Below, in pieces: positions 23,396 to 42,960 of a DNA stretch of 64,000 nucleotides. The stretch is from Rhea pennata (Eukaryota > Chordata > Aves > Rheiformes > Rheidae). The stretch's first letter is position 1, and each line of letters begins with the position of its first letter. Where the stretch lies: assembly GCF_028389875.1 (NCBI RefSeq), contig NC_084682.1:3296001-3360000 (forward strand), read 5' to 3'. The position numbers were made by a program, and so were the translations under genes. Under the pieces are notes generated by a model. That model was not told the origin of the DNA. It made no database searches and saw only the letters and a list, made by a program, of their open reading frames with translations.

Positions 23396-23690
23396 CTGCT
23401 TGTGAGAATTGTTATTTTTCATCAATCACCCGCAATTTGTGTAAGTGCCCAGGACAGGACACCAGCCGTCCTGCTGGCTGGGGTCACGGAGACAACACAG
23501 CGATGGAGAAGAGCAAATTGCATTTGCTCAGCAGCTCACAGATCCAAATTACGGGCCTCGCCTGGCGAGGGGAAGGGAGCGAAAGGTCCATGTGACATGA
23601 GGGAAATATGAAGGACTTTGACAGGTCTTAAACGGCCTGGCGCCAAGGCCTAAGTCTACGGGCTAAAAATAGAAGAGGGATGATGAGTGG
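23396..23690. promoter_or_regulatory. Candidate regulatory element with HOX-PBX and MEF2-like sites
   Basis: This CpG-poor island contains ATCAATCA at 23421-23428 (reverse complement TGATTGAT, a HOX-PBX composite). CTAAAAATAG at 23663-23672 fits the MEF2 consensus YTAWWWWTAR exactly. TBX2 is expressed in heart and limb, so both factor families are plausible. The element sits 3.5-3.8 kb upstream of the TBX2 start codon. Confidence 0.38.
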
Positions 23691-25204
23691 AGATGGGCAG
23701 AGATGAAAGGGGACGAGCGAGCGGGGGCGAGCCGCGGAGCGGGCTGCGGCATGGGGACGCGGGGGCGGCCGCGCTCGCCGGGGCCGCACGGGCGGCGGGA
23801 CTGGAGCCCCGGCGCGTCCCGTTCGCCCCAGTGCGGCCGCGGAAAAAGCTCCCCTGGAAAAGGAGGGCGGCGGGGGGACACCTCGCTGCCCCCACACCCC
23901 GTCCAGGGCTGCCCCGCAGCGGGGGGACACCCTCGCGGCAGGGCGGGAGGAGCGCGGCTCTGCCCGACCGGGAGTGCAGGGCGACGTCGGGTTTTGCCTG
24001 GCCGCGGGCAGGGACAGAGCACGCCGCACGCCCCGTCCAGGAGCACAGGATAGAGTGGGTTTCGCCCCAGCGTCGGGGTGCGAGACGCCGCCGTGGGGTC
24101 GGCTCATGCCCCGGGGACGAGGAAACCGGGCTCCCTGTGCATCTCCCTCCCGACAGTCCGCTCGTCGAGCGCGGCCACAGAGGGTCAGGGAGACGCGGGC
24201 TGTGCTGACTCGAGTTTTATTCGGCAGGCGAAGGCGTTTGCGACGTTACAGTGGCACCGCGGTGCTGGGGGCGACGCGGGGAGGAGAGGCGACGCGTGCC
24301 CCTGCTCGGGCACGGCTGCTCGCTCTTCCTTTCAGAGTCGCGACGGAGGAGTCCGCGGGGCCCCGTCGGGGCCGCGGAAGATCTGCCGCCGACGTCTGGC
24401 GATGCCATGCAGGGGCAATGAGCAGCTCCGATTTTTCTTTGTGAGGAGGATTTGGAGGGGGGGGGGCAAAAAAAAAAAAAAAAAAAAAAGAAAAAAAAAG
24501 AAAAAAGAAAGGCAAGCCCCATTTTTTTTAACCAAAGCTGCTGTCAGCACATTTCCGCGGCGGCAAGGAAGCAAAGTCCAGATCAAGTCTAAATTTCAAT
24601 CCCTGCTCGCCACCTCTCCCCGCGCCGCGTTCAATGGTCAGCGGGTCCCCCCCGACCCGCCGCCCCTCACCGCGGCCGCGGAGCGCCGAGCGCCGGTAGC
24701 CCCGGGCCGGACGCGCTGTGCCCTCCCCGTCGGGCCGCGGCGGCGGGGTCCAGAAAGCAGCAGGCAGAGGTGAACCTGCCGCGGGACAATGGCAGGTTGT
24801 AAAGCGCCTCTGATAACGCAGCGCAGGGCTTTGATTTGGGTTCTCCGTGGCGCCAGGGGGGACGAACAGGGTTTGCTGTCAGCAAGATGTAACCGCCGGG
24901 GGCGGGGGGGAGTGGAAAAAGGAGGAGGCAGCAGGGTGGGGAAGGGGCATCCCAGGGCGGGGGGGTGCTGCAATCCCCGCAGGACCCTCGTCCCACCGCG
25001 CACCCCGCGCCGGGGAAGCAGCGGAACGCGGCTGAGGACCGCGCGGGTCCTGGTGCGCACCCGCGGAGCCGGGTGAGCCGGGGAGCAGCTCGGGGCCGGG
25101 CGAGGGGGCTCTGCCCCCGCCGCCACCCCCCTCGCCGTCTGGGCCGGAGCGCAGGCGGTGGGGGCCGGAGCCTTGGAAGGACTGCAGGGCGCTTTTTGAA
25201 GATT
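23691..25204. other. CpG-rich block with A-rich tract
   Basis: CpG-dense intergenic sequence. An interrupted poly(A) tract lies at 24468-24510 after a G-run. It could be a decayed retroposon tail, but there is no recognisable element body or target-site duplication. Confidence 0.45.
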
Positions 25205-25345
25205 TGGGGGTAAATATGAAGTGACAAGAGACGGGTCTTTATTGTGAGGGCTCAGCCGCCTGGCGCCAAGGTCCTCTTCAGCAAACGAAGTCCTCAGTTA
25301 ATCAGAACAGATCTCCAAATGGACCTCTGCAAAGGGACACACACG
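25205..25345. promoter_or_regulatory. Candidate regulatory island
   Basis: A short, less CpG-rich stretch contains TCTTTATTGTGAGG and CAGTTAATCAGAACAG words within the CpG cluster, 1.9 kb upstream of TBX2. Texture only. Confidence 0.22.
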
Positions 25346-26340
25346 GAGCCCTGCCCGCCCCCCCCGCCGGCTCCGTCCCCCCCCCGGTGCCACCTCCGCC
25401 CGCCAGCCGGGGGCAGGGGGACCGGCCCTAATCCCTCTGCAAACAGCCCTGGGATTTTCCTTCAAGATTATCTGCATCCACTCACCCGAGTAAACAAACC
25501 CTCCGGCTCGCTCCTGCCGGGCAGGGACGCGCCAGCCTTGGAGCCGGCGGACCCCGGAGCTCCCCGAGCTGATAAAGCCGCCGCAGGGCCGCGCCGCGCC
25601 GCGCCGGGCCCCGCAGCCTCCCCGAAGGGCCGGGCGGCCGCAGTGCCGGGCCCGCCCCGACGGCGCGGTCGGAGCGGCCGCCGGGCGCCCGGGGCTGCGT
25701 GCGGCAGCCCCCGCGGAGCGGCGCTTTGCAGGGCGCGGGGCAGCGCGGCGGCCCGCGGCGGTGCGAGCGGGGCCCGGGCGCCGGCAGCGCCTCTGCGCCA
25801 CTCACCCAGGCTCGGCCGTGCTCTGCTGGAAGTCGCCGCCGCTGCCTCGCTGCTGCCCTGTTGCGTGCAGCTCCCCGCAGTGCCGGCGGCCTCGGGGCGC
25901 CGCGGCCGCGCTGCGCTGCGCTGCCGGCGGCCGCCCCCGCGGCCGGGCCGCCCCGTCGGCGGCCGGCGGAGCGGAGCGGAGCGGCGGGCGGGGCGGGCGC
26001 CACCTTGCTCCACGTCCCGGGCGCTGTCGTAAGACGGCGGCCCCGGAGCCCCGCCGGCCTCCCCCGCCGCCCCCGCCTCCCCCGCCGCCCCCGCCCCGCG
26101 CCGCCCGGGCCCGGGGCTGCGCGCCCCGCGCAGATCGGCGGCGGCGCCGCCCGCGCCCCCCGCCCCGGCGGCGGCGAGCCCCCACGCGGGCGCGGGGCCG
26201 GGTGGGGGGGGCCGCGTGTGCTGCTTTCACTGCGCCGGGGCGGCGGCGCGGCTCCGCGCTGGCTCCGCACCGGCGGCGGCCGCTCCCCGGCCGCGGCGCA
26301 GCCAGGGCTGACCCGGTATGCGGAAAGGAGCCGGGGGTGG
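25346..26340. other. CpG island upstream of TBX2
   Basis: This is extremely CpG-dense sequence with many GC boxes (GGGCGG and CCGCCC), continuous with the TBX2 promoter. Overlapping Arg/Pro/Ala frames are not coding. It fits the broad CpG island expected at a Polycomb-regulated developmental gene. Confidence 0.55.
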
Positions 26341-26665
26341 GATTTCGAGCACTTTTCTCTGTCATTGGTTAATATTTTATTCTGTTGACATGTTTTCTTA
26401 CTGCCGATGCTTCCGACACCTTCTTCTTTTTTTTTTTTTCCCCTTCTTCCTTCCCTCCCTCCCTCCTCGCCCTCCCCCCGCACCCCGGAGCTTGGCCGGA
26501 GCTGTCAAAACCACGCCTATGCAGATCCACAATTGGTCTGAAACGCGTAAAATCAGCAATCAAGGGGGCTTGGCTCATTAGCGGGCGGATCAGAGCAGGA
26601 AGGACATGTGAGATAGTCACAGTTTTACAGAGATCAGGACAAGATCTAACCGTTTCCACTCCGGC
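26341..26665 (+). promoter_or_regulatory. TBX2: TBX2 proximal promoter region
   Basis: An AT-balanced, CpG-poor insert immediately follows the CpG island. It has two inverted CCAAT boxes (ATTGG at 26364-26368 and 26532-26536), a TATGCAGATC octamer-like word near 26518, and a pyrimidine tract at about 26420-26475. The cluster lies 520-820 bases upstream of the start codon. The transcription start is not determinable here; I infer it lies between about 26560 and 26900. Confidence 0.45.
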
Positions 26666-26675
26666 TCCTTTGGCC

Positions 26676-26762
26676 ATGGGCAGCCCTGGCCCCAGCGCCG
26701 TCCGCGCAGCGCGCAGCCGTGCCGGCCCCGCCGGGGCGCAGCGCGGGCCCGCGGGGGTGTGA
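26676..26762 (+). other. Upstream ORF in TBX2 leader, 28 codons
   Basis: The ATG at 26676 has an optimal Kozak context (GCC before, G after) and runs to TGA at 26760-26762. If transcription starts upstream, this uORF would be expected to reduce translation of TBX2. It is not conserved-looking as a peptide (Arg/Ala/Pro-rich). Confidence 0.3.
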
Positions 26763-26975
26763 GGGCCCCCGCGCCCGCGGCTCCTCCGCGCAGCCCCGCG
26801 CCGGCTTTTGTTTCTATTTTAGTGTTGTTAAGGACTTTACCGGGAGAGCTTGCTCCCTCTCCCTCTCTCGCGCTAGCTGCAACAACAACAAAAAATAAGG
26901 ACCTACTGTCTCCCCTCCGCAGACCGGGAGTCCCAGGAGCCGGGAACTGCCTCTCTTTTTTCCTTTTTTTTTCCT

Positions 26976-26977
<2 letters not shown>

Positions 26978-27012
<35 letters not shown>
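26978..27012. repeat. Poly(T) run of 35 followed by AACAG
   Basis: A pure homopolymer lies 175 bases upstream of the TBX2 start, inside the probable leader. The following AACAG at 27013-27017 makes it look like a 3' splice site, so a non-coding upstream exon is conceivable. It is also prone to length errors in sequencing. Confidence 0.9.
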
Positions 27013-27016
<4 letters not shown>

Positions 27017-27178
27017 GACCTAGTTCCGCTGTTTTTCGGGGTTTTGTTGGTTTTTTTGTTTTGTTTTGTTTTTGATTTTCCTTCCTCTACCAGAGACTCG
27101 AGCGAGTTCGCTGGGCAAGGAGGGGGGGAAATACGTATTTTTATAAAGGGAATCCCTCTTTTCCTCCTGCATTTGTGG

Positions 27179-27186
27179 ATGCACCG

Positions 27187-27190
<4 letters not shown>
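27179..27190 (+). promoter_or_regulatory. TBX2: Minimal uORF overlapping the TBX2 start (ATGA)
   Basis: ATG at 27179 encodes Met-His-Arg and stops with TGA at 27188-27190, which overlaps the TBX2 initiator at 27187-27189 as ATGA. The uORF ATG has G at -3 and C at +4. Termination directly on the main start would favour either reinitiation or interference, a possible translational control. Confidence 0.45.
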
Positions 27191-36256
<9,066 letters not shown>

Positions 36257-36733
36257 CCGGCGGGGCGGGCCACGCGCCCGCCCCCCCGGGGCTGACAAGC
36301 ACTGGCATTTTGTACAGCACAGGATAAATATTTATTGAAGAGCGCAGGGTGGGGGTGGACGGGTGCCGGCGGAGCGGCCACCCTGTCCGGGCTGTGGGGC
36401 GGGAGCTGCTCCCCCGAGACCCCCTCCGTCTCCTCCCAGCTCCGGGAGCAGAGGCGCCTGGGTGCCGCTGGACGGGGCGGGTGCCCACCACCTCCCGGCC
36501 CCGACCCCTTCCCTGGGGGGGGGGGCTGAAACCTCGTCTGTGCAAGGAGGGGGGGAAGGAAAAACAGGAACCAAGGAAGGAAATGCGGGAAGCACGCCGA
36601 CCCCGCAGCAGTCGCAGCCACCGCTGAGCTGCGATGCCCAGCGACACTCAAAATTGGTACCAGGCAGTGCGGCGGGAGGGTGGAATCTATCTGCGTACCA
36701 GGAAAAAATATTTATGAAATAAATGGTAATTTG

Positions 36734-36741
36734 TGTAAATA
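36734..36741 (+). promoter_or_regulatory. Pumilio response element in TBX2 3' UTR
   Basis: TGTAAATA matches UGUANAUA exactly on the sense strand. It could mediate mRNA repression by PUM1/2; one match in an AT-rich UTR can occur by chance. Confidence 0.45.
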
Positions 36742-37284
36742 AGCTATAAGGATCCCAGAATATGCAAATTGGTATTAATTTATTCAGAGTTGTACATTGG
36801 TGTGTACATAATATTTAGAGTTTAACTCATCGCATTTAAGTTTTTTTTTTCATTTTACATGAACATATATATTGTAAATGAAAACTATTTAGCTCTTTGT
36901 GATTGAAGGAGATATTGGTTTCTTTAACTGTGTTTTAAAATATTGTTTATCCCGCCTGCTCTCTAGGACAATCATGTGCCATCAGTAAAACACTTTTTGG
37001 AGTCATTGAAACTAAGAGTTCAATTCTTTAACGGATTTTCACAAGAAAAAACGAATCCAAAACGTAACTAAAATATATCTACAGTGCGGGGTATAGAGAA
37101 TGCAGGAATAAACCTCAGGTTTTTATTTTTCACTCCGGAACAAAAAAAAAAGTATAATAAATTTAAATATCACATGGACTGTGCTCTATATTTGTTTTAA
37201 AATTTAAAAAAAGACATGATTTGAAATGTGCTGGTTATTCGGGTATCTATCTGTTCATTTTTGATGAATTCTCTCACATCTTTC

Positions 37285-37290
37285 AATAAA
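37285..37290 (+). terminator. TBX2: TBX2 poly(A) signal (AATAAA)
   Basis: Canonical hexamer about 1.03 kb after the stop. A T-rich downstream element lies around 37316-37330 and composition switches to CpG-rich immediately after, consistent with the gene end. Confidence 0.75.
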
Positions 37291-37319
37291 AAATACTCAG
37301 AGAAGTCCTGCCGGCTTTC

Positions 37320-38630
37320 ACGTGTTTAATTCCCTCCCGCGCGGCAGGAGCGCGGCGCGGGACGGCTCCGCGGGTGCGCAAGCCGCTGGGCGCCTCCCTC
37401 CGTGCAGTGCGCAGCGCCGCTGCCCGTCGGGGCTAACGCTGGGCTTTCCCGCGAGGGGATACGCGGAAAGTCCGCCCGGAAGCCCGCGCGGAGTTTGGTC
37501 AGGAAAGACTGAAATGCCCCGACGTGCCTAAACGGGGGGTCAGGGCCCGCGGCGCTGCGCGGCGCTGCGCGGGAGGCCGCTTTTCCCCGCTGCGGAGAGG
37601 AAGCCTTTTATTTTCCTCTGGCTTTCGGGGAGATTTTTGTGTTTCATCTGTCAACGCGTCGCCGGGATGTTCCCCGGCTCCAGCAGCCGCCCCGCAGCGG
37701 GGGAAGCGGGCGGCCCGGGGCCCGCGGCCGCGCAGGGAGGGCGCCCGGCCCGGCCCGGCCCGGCCCCGCGCAGGTGCACAAGGCGGGGCCGCAGGTGCGC
37801 TGTGGGGCGCGGAGGGGGCGCGGGGGCGCGGCGCGGGGTGCGGGAAAGGGGAGTGTTCGTGCACGTCGACGTCCAGGTGCCCCGGGCGCACGGGTACCCC
37901 GACGGCCGCGCACCGGCACCGAGCCGGGATGGAGGCGCCCTGGGAGCGCAGGCCCCGTCGCGGGTGGACGCAGGTCGCGCTCCGGGATGGGGACGCTCCG
38001 GGCACGGCGGCCCCGTCGGGGGGGGGGGGGGGGTGGAAGCAGGTGCCCCCGCCCGCCCCGGGGGTGAGGGGGGGGCTGTGCCTGCGCCTCTCCGCGCTTC
38101 GCGAGCAGCTCGGCGGCGTTGCGGGGAGCGGGCGCGGATGACATTAACAGCCCTTTTCTTCACCAATTACCCTTCTCTCATTCCGCGGAAGATTTATTAG
38201 CCCAGTCGCGGGCCCGGGCCCGGGGGGGCCCCGCGCCCCCGGCGGCGCGGGCCGGGCAGCGCCGGGCGCGGGGCGCCCTCTGCTGGCGCCGCGCCGCCGC
38301 GCACCCCGCCCCCCCCCCCCCCCCCCCGCCGGTCCGGCCCCGACGGGGCGGGCCGTGCGCGGCCGCGGCTCCTCCCCGGCGCTGGAGGTGCTGCCCGGTG
38401 CGCGAGCACCGCCCCGAAACACCGGCCCGAGTCCCCGGGGACCCCGCTGCGCGGCAGGATCTGCGGGGCGAGGCGAGGGCCCGAGGGGGCGGGCTGAGGA
38501 GGGCTGGAGCCAGCTTCCCCCCACGCAACCGACGACGTCGAGAGAGGGGAGCCGCCGTCCTTATCTGCGCACCAAGAGCAGCGCGAGCGTTTCCGCCGAC
38601 TGGGGGATCGGCAGGGTGGAAACCACTTAA
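37320..38630. other. CpG-rich block downstream of TBX2
   Basis: Intergenic CpG-dense sequence with a CCCGG pentamer repeat at about 37747-37770, a G16 run at 38018-38033 and a C19 run at 38309-38327. Open frames on both strands are low-complexity and mutually overlapping. It contains the CTCF-like site listed next. No gene was called, and no counterpart of mammalian C17orf82 was recognised. Confidence 0.5.
38273..38286 (-). promoter_or_regulatory. CTCF-like site (minus orientation)
   Basis: Read on the - strand the 14-mer is CCAGCAGAGGGCGC, matching the CTCF core CCASYAGRKGGCRS at all 14 positions. It lies about 1 kb beyond the TBX2 poly(A) site. Strong sequence evidence for a binding site; occupancy is unknown. 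Confidence 0.6.
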
Positions 38631-38634
38631 ACAG

Positions 38635-38735
38635 GAGGAGGGAAATGTAGTTACTAAAAAAGGCTCGCAGGATTAATTCTGAATAAACATAATTCAGGAT
38701 GAGTAATAATTTAATGGGCGCTATTCTTAGTGGGA
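38635..38735. promoter_or_regulatory. Candidate regulatory island with PITX- and forkhead-like words
   Basis: A hundred AT-rich bases at the edge of the CpG block contain GGATTAATTC (GGATTA at 38670-38675, bicoid/PITX type), AATAAACAT (forkhead-like) and GTAATAATTTAATG. It may serve TBX2 or TBX4. Confidence 0.32.
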
Positions 38736-40080
38736 GGGGGCGCCCGGCCAGGCTCCACGTGTCCTGGCGGCAGGGGCTCCCTCCGTTTGCCCTTGCAAAC
38801 ACACTTCCTACTAAAGCCGTGTTTAGACTAAGCCAGGCTAGGGCGAGCTTCGGCGGGAGATGGGATTGGTGCCGCCAAAAACAAACAGCGGCAGGGGAAA
38901 TCTCCTGGCGGGTTGTCGCTCCCGGCGCGGGGGCCAGGAATGCAGCCAGGCTGTCTGTCCCGAGGCGAGGGACAGACAGTGTTTAAACCTCCACTTCCTC
39001 CGTGGGGGCATTCGCGGGGACCGAGAGCCTCGGCGCTGGTGAAGGCGATTTCCAACCTGCCCATGTAAAGAAGGAAGCCGCTTTTTGCTAGAAGGGGAGA
39101 AATGCGAAGAGGGGACCTGGCCACTGCGGGGGTCCCTTGCTCGCCGGGGGGCTGCGGGGGCTGCGTGGCAAGCAGCGAAGCTTTGCAGCAAAAATCAAGC
39201 TGGCGGCAGCCCACTTCGGCAGAAACAAGGCCCTGATAAATCCTATTCAAACAGCTCGGCTACCAGCTACCTATTAGTCACGCATGGCGCTGTTGTTATT
39301 TCCCTGCTGCCTGAAGAGCCCCTTGGAGGCGGCGCGGGGGGCAGCCTGTCGCCGTTGGGCCCTGCTCTGCGCCCTGCCTAGGTGCAAAATAAAACGTGGT
39401 GGATTCCCGCAATGGGTATTTCTAAGGCACTTTTCATGCTGGTGTTTGAATAGCAGGTGATGCAGAGCCAGGCTTTTACTGATGCAGTTAGTTCCCAGAA
39501 AACTTCCCAGAAGATTTTGTCAGTGCCTTGAATTGAGCGCCCCTGTTTGCAGCCTGAGTGTCTTCAGCTAAATGCCCAAGGTGCTCTGCTAACAGCTAAA
39601 ATTAGAATTCCTGCTCTGAGCAGCCCGACAGACAAACCCCGGCTAATCTGGCTGCGGACCTGATGGGAAGCACAATGGCTCTGCTGGAACGGCTCCACGG
39701 GTGGATGTTTGTAAACAGGAACAAGAGCTCGTTCCAGAAAATTTCCATGCTTTTTGGAAAGGGACCGGGGTAGCTATTTGCCATCTGTGCGCGAGGCCAC
39801 CGGGTGTCTTTGCAGGCCCAAGTCCATGCGCTGGGCAGCCTGCAGGGCTGTGCTGCAGCGGTCGCGAGGGCTCATGCACGCGCCCATCCCGGTGCCACCA
39901 CACTCGGGGGCCGTGTTTGCCGAGTGCGCCGGGCTACCGGCACCCGAGGGAGGCGGCGGTGCCGTGCCGGGTGTGCTGAGCGAGGCAGAGCATCCCTGGC
40001 TGCCCGGGGTGCGGGAAAGCAGGGCGTTTTGTCGCTGGTGGGGGTGTTTGTAAGGCACGCAGGGGCAGCAAACCCGGTGT
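38736..40080. other. Intergenic TBX2-TBX4, no gene seen
   Basis: Mixed composition. Parts at 39200-39300 and 39385-39610 are CpG-poor and could hold regulatory sequence, but I saw no distinctive motif cluster or coding evidence. Confidence 0.4.
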
Positions 40081-40830
40081 GTCCCCACCGCGCCGTGCTT
40101 GGGCTCTCGGAACAAGCCGCGCTGGCGGGAGCGTCCCTCGGAGCCCCGCGGCGGGCGTTGCGGGGCCCCGCGGCAGGCGCGACCCGCGGGTTTGCATCCC
40201 CTCGCACGTCTCCACGGGCGTTTGTGCCCCTCCGCCGCGGCGAGCCCCATCCGTGCAGCCGCTGCCGTCGGGGGAAGGGGCAGTGGAGGCGCTTTGCTGC
40301 CTGAGCCGCCCCCCCCACCTGGGGGCGGCTGCGGCGCCGCGGGCAGCGCCCCAGGGCCGGGCCCGGCCGCAGACGGCGCTTGGTGCCGGCGCTGGCGCCC
40401 GCCTGCCGGGCGCGCAGCCTCCGCGGACGAAGGCGGAGCGGGCCGGGCTGGGCGCCGGCGGCTCCCAATTAGGCAGCCGCGGGCTGCTCTTCCCCGCCGT
40501 CTCTCCCCTGGCATCACACGACCCGCGCCGAGGCGGCCGCGCTTCGCCGCCGCCTCCCACCGCCGATTAGGGGCCGGGGCCCGCGGGGCGCCCGCGCCGG
40601 CGGCCGCCGCTTTGTCTCCCGCCGCCCCGTCGGGGCCGCGCCGCGGTGCGGCTCTGCCGGCGCTGCGCACCCGCGCTGAGCTGTGCACCTGCGGCCCGGG
40701 CCGCACCTGGGAGGGGGGAGGGAGCCGGGCGCGGTCCCGACGGCCGCTGCCGGCGGCGCACCTGCGGCCCGAGGGGATTTATGGGGCTGCGCGGGGCGCG
40801 CCCCTGCCTTGGGCTGTCAGTGTGAATCTC
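40081..40830. other. CpG-rich intergenic block
   Basis: A dense CpG stretch with frames open on both strands (up to 310 codons) that lack any family motif. No TATA or splice-supported exon. Possibly a CpG island of an unannotated non-coding transcript; nothing here proves one. Confidence 0.35.
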
Positions 40831-41869
40831 TGCTATGTCGGTAGGTTGTGGGGTTGCTCCAGTCTCGGTTTCCCTGTTTGTCGATGGGGCGGAGGCCGCC
40901 CCGGCTCTGCAGCTGGTGCTGGGGAGGGTTGAGCCCTGATGGGGAGGGGTTGCCTGAGCTCTGTGTGGGCTGCAGGGTGGCTTCGCAGGCCCTGGGGCTG
41001 CCCAGGCTGCCCCCATAGGGCCAGAGCTTGTGTGGGGCTGGCTGCACCCTGCTGCCAGCCCTAGGGCTCTGCCTGCCCTGGGTCCCCCCACCCAGAGCCC
41101 TGTGCCAAGCTCCTTCCTCCATATGCACCCACATGTTGAAGGCCTCATCACCCCCTTGGTAGGTCTGGCCTGTAAATCCCACAGGTGATTTGTGCTGCAC
41201 AAACTCCAGCCCTGAGGTTGCCACAGGCCTGGTGTGGTCTGGGGGTGCAAGCAGGACCGAGCTGCCAGCAAGCTCCCCCACCCACCGCCACCCTCGGTTC
41301 CCAGAACCACTTTGATCTGTGTGGGCGTCTCGGGTTTTGGAACATTGTAGGGGGGTGGGAAAAGAGCTGTTTACTTTAATGTAAAGCTTGTTATTAGCAA
41401 CAGGGAACGTTTATGCTGCCTTTGCTTTAAGGGCAGGATGTAAAAGGGGAAAGGGGAGTCTCTCGGTTTATTTCTGTTATTTACAGTGGCTGGTGACAGT
41501 GAGGGAGAGTCGGGTCCCTTGCCCCAAATGAGAGCCTTTCCCAGGGGGAGCCGCTGCTGGGGCCGTTGTTTAGGCGCTGGGAGAGGTTGTGTCCTGACGC
41601 GAGCAGTGACTGCCTCCCGAAGGGTTTGTTATCGAGACATCAAACGGTAACGGGCTGGGGGCTCGGGGTGAGCTGCGAGCCGCGAAGGCCAGACCGTCCC
41701 TCCTGCGCAGCGCTCTGCGGCAGGAGGCCGGCAGCTACCAGGGTGACTGCTGGGGCAACATGGGAGAGGGGATGGACACCGCGGCTTCCCTCTAGTAGCC
41801 GTGTGGCGTGGACAAGGGTAAAAAAAATCCCTGCTTTTCCTATAGCCGGGATGCAGATTTTCCTGTGGC
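40831..41869. other. Low-CpG intergenic sequence
   Basis: GC-moderate, CpG-depleted sequence, unlike its neighbours, with CTGCC/TGGGG-rich words. No gene or recognisable transposon. The loss of CpG suggests it has been methylated in the germline. Confidence 0.35.
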
Positions 41870-41921
41870 CTCTGCTTGGAGAGGTCCGGGCCTTCGGGCG
41901 GCGGCGCTGCCCCGCGCTCGG

Positions 41922-41935
41922 CCGCCAGGTGGCGC
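41922..41935 (+). promoter_or_regulatory. CTCF-like site (plus orientation)
   Basis: CCGCCAGGTGGCGC matches the CTCF core CCASYAGRKGGCRS at 13 of 14 positions (G instead of A at position 3). It lies inside a small CpG-rich block, 41870-42110, and points towards TBX4, opposite to the site at 38273. Confidence 0.5.
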
Positions 41936-42110
41936 CGCCGCACAGCGCCGCGCCGCGGGGAGCCCCGACGGGGCGGGCGGCGGCCGCGGCACTCGGCTCC
42001 CCCCGGGGCGGTGGGGCAGGGCCCCGCGGCTCGGCTCCCCCCGACCCCCGAGGGGGCAGCTGGCTGCTGTGGGGCTCGGCTGCCCCGGTGGTGATGGGGG
42101 TTAGTCCTCC

Positions 42111-42540
42111 CCCGTCCCGTCTGTGCTCTGCGCCCTGTCACTGTAGCCCAGGCCTTGCCGTCTGTGATTGTGCCTTGCTGACCGCCGTGGCGTGGGTGTG
42201 CTCCTTTTTCCGCATGCTTGTCCTGTGCATGTGCACACCTACGTGCTCCCGTTGCCGTTTTTGCTCGCACGTGTGGCTCAGGTGTGCAGCCTGCCTGTGA
42301 GCTGCAGGTCACGGAGGGGGTGACTCGCCCTGCAGCGGAGAGGGACCGGGCTGCAAGCTGCGTTGGAGACTGCAGTGGGTGCTACCAGCAACCCCCATTC
42401 CAGGAGACGAGGCCCCAGTGCCGTTCCCCCGCTCTGTCTGTGGGCTGTGCCAAAAATCTACGTGTGGTCATGGGAGACCAGCTCGCCCCACCGCGAGAGA
42501 GGCTGGTGCTTGCTCTTGGGCCGCTAAGGGTGAACAAGTG
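42111..42540. other. Intergenic sequence, no gene seen
   Basis: Unremarkable mixed-composition sequence with GTGCATGTGCACAC words near 42228; short frames only. Confidence 0.35.
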
Positions 42541-42960
42541 ACCAGAAATGGTGGACGGTCTTTCTTCTGCATACTGAATTTTAGATTGCCTAAAGTATTA
42601 ATTCATGAAATTATGCAAGAAAAGAAGTTTCCTTGCTCTAGCTCAGCTGGCACCGCTGTAATCAGTGACAGAAACACAGGTATGTCCCTCCTTAGCCTCT
42701 GATAGATTTTGTTGAATGGTACTTGCCTTTAGCCTTGGGCTGGCGTGCTCTGTAATTCTTGGGAAATAAGATCTAATTAAAATGAGCCAGTGCTGTCAAG
42801 GGACTACCTAATTGTCTTTGCAAAATGACCTGGTGGAGCTCTTGGCTTCGTTCCCAGTACAAAGGTGTTGTCAGTGCAAAATCCTGTACAGTTGCGGGGA
42901 ATCAGTTAAAGACTTTGGGGAAATAATTCCCCAGGCTGGGAAATAATAAGCTGGCAGAGA
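42541..42960. promoter_or_regulatory. Candidate regulatory island, TBX2-TBX4 gap
   Basis: AT-rich, CpG-poor sequence with GTATTAATTCATGAAATTATGC near 42595-42616, TCTAATTAAAATGAG near 42772-42786 and further TAATT words. Homeodomain-type composition; function inferred. Confidence 0.3.

Larger units (their letters stand above)
26666..27186 (+). other. TBX2: TBX2 5' leader (extent inferred)
   Basis: This sequence lies between the inferred promoter and the TBX2 start. It holds two upstream ATGs: one at 26676 with an ideal context (GCCATGG) opening a 28-codon frame, and one at 27179. A 35-base T run is followed by AACAG, and a TATAAAGG word at 27142 is too close to the ATG to be a convincing TATA box. 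Whether the whole stretch is transcribed depends on the unknown start site. Confidence 0.4.
36257..37310 (+). other. TBX2: TBX2 3' UTR
   Basis: About 1.05 kb; GC-rich for 350 bases, then strongly AT-rich. A Pumilio response element TGTAAATA lies at 36734-36741. AATAAA-type words occur near 36718 and 37152, and the best poly(A) signal is at 37285-37290, followed by T/G-rich sequence. The AT-rich part is typical of tightly regulated developmental mRNAs. Confidence 0.8.

Noticed and set aside
27142-27149. TATAAAGG as a TBX2 TATA box
   Set aside because: Only 38-45 bases from the ATG, leaving almost no leader; the CCAAT-bearing region farther upstream is a better promoter.
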